This document shows positions 56,736-64,000 of a DNA stretch of 64,000 bases, piece after piece; the first letter of the stretch is position 1; every line of letters begins with the position of its first letter. The notes under the pieces were generated by a model. It did no database searches. It was not told the DNA's origin and saw nothing but the letters and a program-made list of their open reading frames with translations. The stretch spans positions 434,001 through 498,000 of the forward strand of contig JAQGEQ010000343.1 of the NCBI GenBank assembly GCA_034620365.1, written 5' to 3'. The DNA comes from Pegea sp. RAD2-039. Taxonomy: Eukaryota > Chordata > Thaliacea > Salpida > Salpidae. The translations under genes and the position numbers were made by a program.

Positions 56736-59098
56736 ATGTTTTCTTTTTCCAATTTGAACCCCAAAAGAAAAATCTGTTATCTCGTTCTATTATCAAGAAG
56801 TCTTATATTTATAGCACAGGTAAAAATTCACTTTTTATATAAATTAATTTGAAATAAAACATTATATAAATATTTAAATTTATTTTTCAGCTAATTTTTA
56901 ATCTGTTACCTGATCACAAAGTTGATGCCTTCAATCCTCAATTTCCAAGACCTAAAACTTCTACAGATTATTTTATTTCTTTTACTTTAGATGGTTTCAC
57001 AAAATGGGACTCTAAATACTTTTTATATATTTCAAATTTCGGGTAAATCTTGATCTTCTTTTTCAATTTTTGATGAGGATCATTTATAGGTATCAAGAAG
57101 AACATTTTTTCGCTTTTTTTCCTTTATTTCCTCTTTTCATTTCAACATCATCTCAAGTTGCTCTGATCTTCCTTAAATCTTTTGTATCTTTTCATCATAT
57201 GTGTCTTTTAATTGGATGGATTCTCAACAACATCTTCTTTTTAGGTAAATGAAATCACCTTAAATTAGAAATCAACTTTTTATTTTTAAGGTGCTACTTT
57301 GAAGTTATTTAATTTGACAAAGACACTTTTCAAAGATCTCAATTTCGCTTTCCTCACTTCTGTCATCTTCTGTTTTAATCCTGCTTCCATATTTTTCTCT
57401 TCTTTATACACGGAATCTTTATTTTCATTTCTCGGTGAGTTTTTACATTTGATAGATTTCTGTTTGCTTCTTCAGGAATTTTCGGAGCCAGACATCTGTT
57501 GACCTCAAAGTCATTGTCCTAGGTCACTGTTACATATCACTGTCCCAAGCTGCTGTCCTAGGTCACTGTCCCAAGCTACTGTCCCAAGTCACTGTCTCAA
57601 GTCACTGTCCCAAATCACTGTCCCAAGTCACTGTCCCAAGCCACTGTCCTAGGTCACTGTTCCAAGCTACCGTCCTAGGTTACTGTTACATATCACTGTC
57701 CCAACCTACTGTCCTAGGTCACTGTCCCAAGCCACTGTCCTAGGTCACTGTCCTAGGTCACTGTCCCAAGCCACTGTCCTAGGTCACTGTCCCAAGCTAC
57801 TGTCCTAGGTAACTGTCCAAGTCACTGTTCCAAGCTACTGTCCCAAGTCACCGTCCCAAATCACTGTCCCAAGTCACTGTCCCAAGCCACTGTCCTAGGT
57901 CACTGTCCCAAGCCACTGTCCTAGGTCACTGTCCCAAGCTACTGTCCTAGGTCACTGTCCCAAGCTACTGTCCTAGGTCACTGTCCCAAGCTACTGTCCT
58001 AGGTCACTGTCCCAATCTACTGTCCCAAGTCACCGTCCCAAATCACTGTCCCAAGTCACTGTCCTAGGTCACTGTCCCAAGCTACTGTCCCAGGTTACTG
58101 TCCCAAGCCACTGTCCTAGGTCACTGTCCCAAGCCACTGTCCTAGGTCACTGTCCCAAGCTACTGTCCTAGGTCACTGTCCCAAGCTAGTAGCTGTTAAA
58201 TTTAAAATTTTCCTAAAAAATATTTTTGTTTAAAAAACTCTAAAAAAACTAATCTCAAAAATTTCATTTTTCAGTTTTCGCTGCAATCTCAGCTCTTGCC
58301 GAATCTCAAATATATCTTTCAACTTTCTACTTCATCTTGGCGAGTCTTACAAGATCCAACGGAGTCGTCAACTCTGCTTTTATTCTTTATTATTTCGTCG
58401 CTCAAAATTATCAATCATTAAAAAACAAATCTCTCGGATTTTTTACTTCAATCAAACAATTTATCATTTGCTTCATCCTTGCTTCTAGTATCTTCCTCCC
58501 TTTTATCATCTTCAACTTTTTTGCTTTCTGTCTTTTTTGTGTCTCTAACAACCAACCTCCTGTTTGGTGTGAAGATCAGATCTTCCCTAATGTTTACAGT
58601 CACATCCAAAAAGTCCATTGGGGCTTGGGACCTTTTGCTTATTACCAATTTAGAAAACTCCCAAATTTTTTTCTTGCATCTCCTGTAGTGGTCTTGATTT
58701 CTTCATCAAGTTTTTACTATTTAAAGACTCGCGGGTGGAAGGAAGTGAAATTTTTAGGCTTTCCGACATTTTTAGAGAAATTAGAGGAAAAAAAAGGAAG
58801 TTTAAAGTTTATTTCACGAAATATTTTCGTGTTCGTTATTCATATTAATTTTCTTCTTTTATTTTCACTCATATTCATGCATGTCGAGGTGACGACAAGA
58901 ATGATTTTTTCAAGTTCCCCGTTCCCTTGTTGGATTGTTGCTTCATTCTTATCACGTGACATAAAAAAATACGAAAAAAAATTTAATTTTAAAAACTGGA
59001 AACATTATTCATCAATTACTCGATGTTTAATAATTTATTTTGTTGTTTATTTCTTTTTAGGTTGCTTACTTCACACAAATTTCTTACCTTGGACATAA
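56736..59098 (+). CDS. PIGV: GPI mannosyltransferase 2
   Basis: ER membrane enzyme adding the second mannose to the GPI anchor precursor (family knowledge). Five exons: 56736-56819, 56891-57042, 57090-57244, 57291-57434 and 58275-59098, giving 452 aa against 493 in human. Family signposts are FTKWDSKYFLYIS in the first luminal loop, PASIFFSSLYTESLFSFL, LASLTRSNGVVNSAF, and the C-terminal HVEVTTRMIFSSSPFPCWI. Multiple hydrophobic spans are evident throughout. Intron 4 (840 bp) is swollen by a CTGTCC-type array. Confidence 0.92.
57488..58195. repeat. CTGTCCCAAG/CTGTCCTAGG array in PIGV intron 4
   Basis: About 700 bp of 16-19-bp units such as CACTGTCCTAGGTCACTGTC and CACTGTCCCAAGCTACTGTC, preceded by ATCTGTTGACCTCAAAGTCA. 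These are the same units as the internal array of the dispersed element at 28285, 31052 and 42796, here expanded and in the opposite sense to the host gene. Confidence 0.92.
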
Positions 59099-61085
59099 AA
59101 TTTTTCTGCGAATTTTAAAGAAATTTAAATTATTTTTTTCGTAATTTTTGTGGAAATTCTTTTTTATCAAACTTAATAATTATTTACTTTTGAAACATTT
59201 AAACAAAAATTAAAGAATAAATCCAATTTATCTTAAAATAAAAACATTTTAAATTTTTTGACAAGTAAATAAACAAAAACAGTTTTTATAAAAATAAATA
59301 AAACCAACCAATTTTATCAAGTATGAATGACTAGCTTTTGAATTTGACAAGTTTAAAATAAAAAAACTTTATTTTCTGTTTGATTTATTTGTTTATTTTA
59401 CTTATAAAAGTTTGAAATAAAATTATACAACAACTTAAATATATTAAGTGAAAATATATTGATGTTAATAAGTAGAAAAGTAGTGTTTGAATAATAAACC
59501 AAAAATAAAAATTATTTTAAGAATATTTAGTAACTTTTAGATTAAAAAACCTTTAATTTAAAATATTCTTATTTTAAATTAATTTAAAAAGTTCATTTTG
59601 TTAATAAAAGAAATGATTTTTTAAAAATCAAAGTTTTAAACCTATTTTATTTAAAGTAATGTCAATAATTTTTGTAACATAATCACTAATTTTAATTTCT
59701 TCATATTTTAGTAGCAATAAACTAATTTTTCAAACAAATTATTTAGTAATGAAACCGATAATTTTAATTTCTAATAAAATTTCGAAGAATTAAATTAATT
59801 TTTCAAGATTTTGAATACTTTTTTATCTATCTATGCTTTTATCTGTTTTTGTAAAACTAAAATTTTTTTGTAAAAGAAATCTTAGAGTTTCTTAGAATCA
59901 TAAAGATAACTTTTCAGTAAAAAGAATTTACTAAATTTTATTGAAAAGTGTTCTTTTAAGTTTATGTAATTCACAAATATAAATTGTTGTGAATTACAAT
60001 CTTTAAATAACATTTGTTTAATGTTTAATTGAAACACAATAGCTTCTAATTAGCTTAAAGAAGTTAAAGACTTTATTAAAGCTTTTTAACATTTTTAGAT
60101 TTTTGTTGGCAATGAAATTACATTTGAATATAAAAGTCAACTTAATTAAATAAAAGGAATACTTGGAAACGTTAATTTTCAGTTAATTTATCATAAAATA
60201 TTAAAATAAAAATCATTTTATTTATTTATTCTACAAATTAAATATTTTTTTTTCGATTTCAATAATTGTAAATTTTATAAACTTAAAATAAAATCTTTTT
60301 TTTTATGGTTAATTAATAAAACTAATATCAGAATTATTCTTAATAATTTATTTTGCTCGAAAGTTTAAAAAATACCATTTTTAGGTTATAATAGTAAATT
60401 TATTATTAGTCAAGTTATAAGATAAAAAATAATTTTAAATTTATGCTTTTAGAATTCACCAAATTATACTTTCTTTCTAAAAATACTTTTTAAACAAAGA
60501 AAAATTCTTAAAATATCAAAACTAGAAATAGTTTTGAAAATTATGTAAAAAAATGTTTTCCAAACAATGAATTTATTTAAATTTAGATTAAAAATCATTT
60601 TTATCAATTTGAAGAAAATTATAAATTAATGATTTTAGTAAATCAAAAATTTCGTAAAAATCTTCGCTATTTTAATTACAATTTAATATTTAAATTAATT
60701 TTTTCTCACAAAAAAATACATCGCGAGCTTTAAAATGTGAGATTTAAGACTTTTTAAAGAGTGTTTTTTGAAGAGTTCAACTTGTTTAGATAAAAATAGA
60801 AAGAAATTATTTGATGTGGGTTAAGTGGTTGAAAGAACGATTACTTTACAAGTTTAATTGCAAAAAGAGTTTATTTAAACTAATTAAACAGTTTTTTTAG
60901 GCATTACCACTCATTAAATTTATTGAAATTTAGAAAATAAACCACTAATTTAAGATGAAACCGAAATATTTTTTGTTTTATTCAATTTTGTTTTGATGAA
61001 AGAGAAAGTTGAATATAAAATTTACATTTTTTGAAAGAAAAAATTTTCAAATAATTTACAGGGACTAAAAAAGCTTCGAGTTAGA
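59099..61085. other. AT-rich intergenic DNA
   Basis: No ORF, RNA gene or repeat recognised. Confidence 0.5.
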
Positions 61086-61446
61086 GAAGATGAAGATCAG
61101 ATGGAGATGAAGATCAGATGAAGATGAGGATCAGGTGAAGATCAGGTGAAGATGAGGATCAGATGAAGATCAGATGAAGATGAGGATCAAGTTAAGATGA
61201 GATGAGGATCAGGTGAAGATGAGGATCAGGTGAAGATGAGGATCAGATGAAGATCAGGTGAAGATGAGGATCAGATGAAGATGAGATGAGGATCAGGTGA
61301 AGATGAGATGAGGATCAAGTGAAGATGAAGATCAGGTGAAGATGAGGATCAAGTGAGGATGAGGATCAGGTGAAGATGAAGATCAGGTGAAGATGAGGAT
61401 CAGGTGAAGATGAGGATCAGTTGAAGATGAGGATCAAGTGAAAAGA
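61086..61446. repeat. GAAGATGAGGATCAGGT array
   Basis: About 20 irregular copies of a 17-bp unit (GATGAGGATCAGGTGAA with variants), lying 3' of the TBC1D24-like gene. It shares the GATC theme of the intronic arrays. Confidence 0.9.
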
Positions 61447-61523
61447 TGAGATTGGTCTTTAATCTGCTTCAGAAGGTCACAGTAAAGTTGGCTTCAGAAC
61501 ACCAGCAGCAGCAGAGAGCAAGA

Positions 61524-61650
61524 TGTGACGTCATCAGTCGACGTGTGACGTCATCAGCCGACATGTGACGTCATCAGTCGACGTGTGACGTCATCAGCCG
61601 ATTTGTGACGTCATCAGCGACGTGTGACGTCATCAGCGACGTCAACAGCC
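61524..61650. repeat. 18-bp TGACGTCATCAG tandem repeat at the TBC1D24-like stop codon
   Basis: Six to seven copies of GTGACGTCATCAGTCGAC and close variants. The last copies overlap the stop codon of the minus-strand gene, so its final residues (TVGC) are coded by repeat sequence. Confidence 0.9.
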
Positions 61651-63639
61651 GACCGTGGAATCGAAAGCAAACACTTCAACAACTGAACAGTTGAAATGAT
61701 GTCCAGGAACCAGTGGTCGGTTATTGAAGGTCTTGCAGTGGTCAGAGGTCCCCTGATTGAGGGAAGAGTCGATAAAGATCCCGAATCCTCCACCTCCTCC
61801 TCCGATTGTGATCCCATCTTCATCCGCCATCATAAAGAGATCATCCAGAGGAGTTTTGTGTGAAGATGAAGGAGTTTGAAGATCTGGATCTTTTGGGAGC
61901 TTCAAAGATCCCGGATGCGATTCAGTTGAAGATGAAGAAGATGAAAGATTTCTGGAAGAATCGAAGATGTTCTCGATTGCTGACGTCAGAGGAATGTCTT
62001 CGGGAAGATCAGAGAAGCGACGCGATGCGCGATATCCTTCTTCAACTAATTTCGCTTTCGAGAAGTCGTGATTTGGAGACGTGATGACGTCATCACTCTC
62101 GATGGGCTTCGAGTCACGTGACACGATAGAAGGAAGGATGAAAGGCGAAGAAGATTTAGGACGCGATGGAGTCACGTGATTTCCGAATTGTGTGATGATA
62201 TGAGGAAGAGAGAAATTATGATTCTGAGAAGACGACGATTCCGCGATTGTCGGGGCGTTTGAAGCGCGATTCGAAGCTTCTAAATAAATCCAAGGATACA
62301 TCCGAGTTTGAGGGAGCAAAGTGAAGATGAATGTCTCCCCTGTTCCGAAATAGAAGCTCCCATCTCCTCTTTGATCCCAAGATGACGAACAGTAAGCTCC
62401 AATCACATGATCCTCCGTGGTTTTGATGAGTAGCAGTGTCGGGGATTCCCCCTCGACAAGGGAATAAAAAGTCCTCAGGAGGTATCCGTTAGTATTTGTC
62501 GAGAAGATGAGTTTTGGGGAGAGTTGAGAGATTCGTTCCGGAATCCAGGAATAAATCTCCGACATCTCAGTTTCAGAAATAATCTCAGATTGAAGATCTC
62601 TTACAATCCCTAAATAATCCCAAGGATTCCGACTCGGAGGTTTTCGGATGAGATTAAGATCAGAAAAGTGGATGAGAGTTGATCTGTGGAGTTTTACGAT
62701 CTCTTTGGAAGACGGGAGTTTGAAGTTGAACGCTTTTCGGAAGAGAGTTTCAAGAGAGACCTTCGATTCGATGTCTTGGACGAAGTTAAAGACATTCTGC
62801 ATAATATTATCAGGACTCGAGATTCCAGATTTACGATAAAAGCGAAGAATCGCGAGTGAAACGCGATAAAGCGCTTTATAGCCTTCTAATAAATACATAT
62901 CAAAAAGGACAACGATAAAAGAAAGAGGTAACCCAGAAAATAAACATCTTAACCAATGTCCATAAACTTCATCAGGTGATGTGGTTAGATTTAGAAGACT
63001 TTTATGGGAGCCTGATGTGTATCTTTCACTTAAATCTCTTAAAACTTTCGTTGAAGCCACATTTTCTGCATCTGTTGTATCTAAATACTGAAAATATCTT
63101 GAATTTGCAAATATAAGTCGACAGACATGAGAAAATACTTGAGATGAATTATCATCATATAATAAGAACATTACAACAGCTACAGGTAGTAAAGGACTAT
63201 ATGTAATATGTGGGAAGTTATGATGCACACAAGCAAGTATTTTGTTAAGTTCTTCTTTGCCTTGTGGGTTTAAACAGAATAATGGAATTATTTCAGGCTC
63301 TACAAAACTTGGAAAAGGCATTTTTGAAAGATCTGTTTTAGCAGGAAAGTTTTCTTGCATAAATGTTTCAAACATTATTCTATTAAACATATTTTTATTA
63401 CATTCAACTCTTTGTACAAGTCTCTTATAGAGAACTGAACGTATATCATGGTTTGCTGGGAATAATTTTTCACGCAGATAGTTTTTAAGAAGTTTTTTGT
63501 TGGCCTCTGAAGGTAGTGTAATTAAATTTGTGATAGTTTGAGGTGATGGGTTCCGATTTTGAACTGGAAGAACTTCTGATAACATTTCATTACTAACATA
63601 TTTTGAAAAAGGGCTTGTTGTAATATCATTTTCACTCAT
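61642..63639 (-). CDS. TBC1D24: TBC1D24-like protein (Rab-GAP TBC plus TLDc)
   Basis: Single-exon ORF of 665 aa. The N-terminal half (about 40-330) is a TBC domain (for example YSPLLPVAVVMFLLY, VYGHWLRCLFSGLPL, FDMYLLEGYKALYRV). It lacks an evident IxxDxxR arginine-finger motif, as in TBC1D24, so GAP activity is doubtful. The C-terminal half is a TLDc domain: TLLLIKTTEDHVIGAYCSSS, DGSFYFGTGETFIF, YPWIYLEAS, then a Ser-rich insertion of about 150 residues (about 452-605), then IGGGGGGFGIFIDSSLNQG and CKTFNN with VVEVFAF. TBC1D24/Skywalker acts in endosomal and synaptic vesicle traffic. The absence of introns contrasts with its neighbours. Two TGACGTCA sites lie in the insertion. Confidence 0.9.
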   Translation of the reverse strand: MSENDITTSPFSKYVSNEMLSEVLPVQNRNPSPQTITNLITLPSEANKKLLKNYLREKLFPANHDIRSVLYKRLVQRVECNKNMFNRIMFETFMQENFPAKTDLSKMPFPSFVEPEIIPLFCLNPQGKEELNKILACVHHNFPHITYSPLLPVAVVMFLLYDDNSSQVFSHVCRLIFANSRYFQYLDTTDAENVASTKVLRDLSERYTSGSHKSLLNLTTSPDEVYGHWLRCLFSGLPLSFIVVLFDMYLLEGYKALYRVSLAILRFYRKSGISSPDNIMQNVFNFVQDIESKVSLETLFRKAFNFKLPSSKEIVKLHRSTLIHFSDLNLIRKPPSRNPWDYLGIVRDLQSEIISETEMSEIYSWIPERISQLSPKLIFSTNTNGYLLRTFYSLVEGESPTLLLIKTTEDHVIGAYCSSSWDQRGDGSFYFGTGETFIFTLLPQTRMYPWIYLEASNRASNAPTIAESSSSQNHNFSLPHIITQFGNHVTPSRPKSSSPFILPSIVSRDSKPIESDDVITSPNHDFSKAKLVEEGYRASRRFSDLPEDIPLTSAIENIFDSSRNLSSSSSSTESHPGSLKLPKDPDLQTPSSSHKTPLDDLFMMADEDGITIGGGGGGFGIFIDSSLNQGTSDHCKTFNNRPLVPGHHFNCSVVEVFAFDSTVGC

Positions 63640-64000
63640 TTGAATTTAGTAAAGTTGTTTAAATTCAATAACACCTATTAAACTAGTCTAAAAAATGTAA
63701 AAAAATTTATAAAAACTATTTAGAAGAATTTTATGTTTTTAGTTTAGTAATTAATAATTTTAAAAAAGAAAACAAAAACATATAATTACATAATCAAATA
63801 ATTTTAATTCAAATTATAAAAATGTTTTGATAATATTAAAGTTTAATTAAAAGCAAATTTAATTTTATTAAAGATTTATAAAAGAGTTAATACATAAATA
63901 AATTTATTAAAATAATTAATTATAAATACTAATTAGATATTTAAATAAAAAAATTTAATTTAAATTTATTCTAAAAAGACATAAAAATAAATATTTAAAC
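63640..64000. other. AT-rich DNA upstream of the TBC1D24-like gene
   Basis: Probably 5'UTR and promoter of the minus-strand gene. No specific element recognised before the window ends. Confidence 0.4.

Overview
This is a eukaryotic nuclear window, very AT-rich between genes (roughly 70% A+T by eye). The genes have many small exons, and the introns are mostly 45-60 bp long. Gene content (KLF6/7-type factor, ciliary CFAP69, WxxW and CCP modules, large P-loop sulfotransferase family, PIGV, TBC1D24, intron-bearing tRNA-Tyr) fits an invertebrate deuterostome. I favour an ascidian tunicate, but this is an inference and no marker here proves it. Exon coordinates were derived by hand from splice sites, reading-frame phase and family alignment; no transcript data were available.

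Layout: 1-3.4 kb is empty AT-rich DNA. A KLF6/7-like gene (+) lies at 3.9-5.7 kb. A 113-bp minisatellite fills 8.8-11.6 kb. A MORN-repeat gene (-) is at 11.7-12.2 kb and an intron-containing tRNA-Tyr (-) at 12.4 kb. CFAP69 (+, 16 exons) runs from 14.2 to 19.7 kb and converges on a GLUT-type sugar transporter (-) at 19.9-21.5 kb. A possible small membrane-protein gene (-) is at 22.5-23.7 kb.

The centrepiece is a 34-exon minus-strand gene from 40.39 to 25.25 kb. It encodes a receptor tyrosine phosphatase of about 1,792 residues. It has tandem PTPRA/PTPRE-like phosphatase domains inside the cell. Outside the cell it has a WxxW module, a ricin-type beta-trefoil and 14 CCP/sushi modules. All exon phases agree across the whole gene. 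A ceramide synthase gene (+) is nested in its intron 15. Most of its large introns are made of tandem repeats.

Further right are two sulfotransferase-family genes arranged tail to tail (42.5-45.8 kb), a linker-histone-like gene (-, 46.7 kb), a divergent actin-related gene (-, 48.1-49.5 kb), an unknown acidic repeat protein (-, 50.5-52.2 kb), a tiny proline-rich ORF (-, 54.8 kb), PIGV (+, 56.7-59.1 kb) and a single-exon TBC1D24-like gene (-, 61.6-63.6 kb).

Two features run across the whole window. First, the palindrome TGACGTCA (often extended to TGATGACGTCATCA) occurs about 65-70 times outside a satellite built from it. It is found in spacers, introns, UTRs and coding exons. Second, introns are either minimal or swollen by minisatellites or by a dispersed repeat with an internal variable array.
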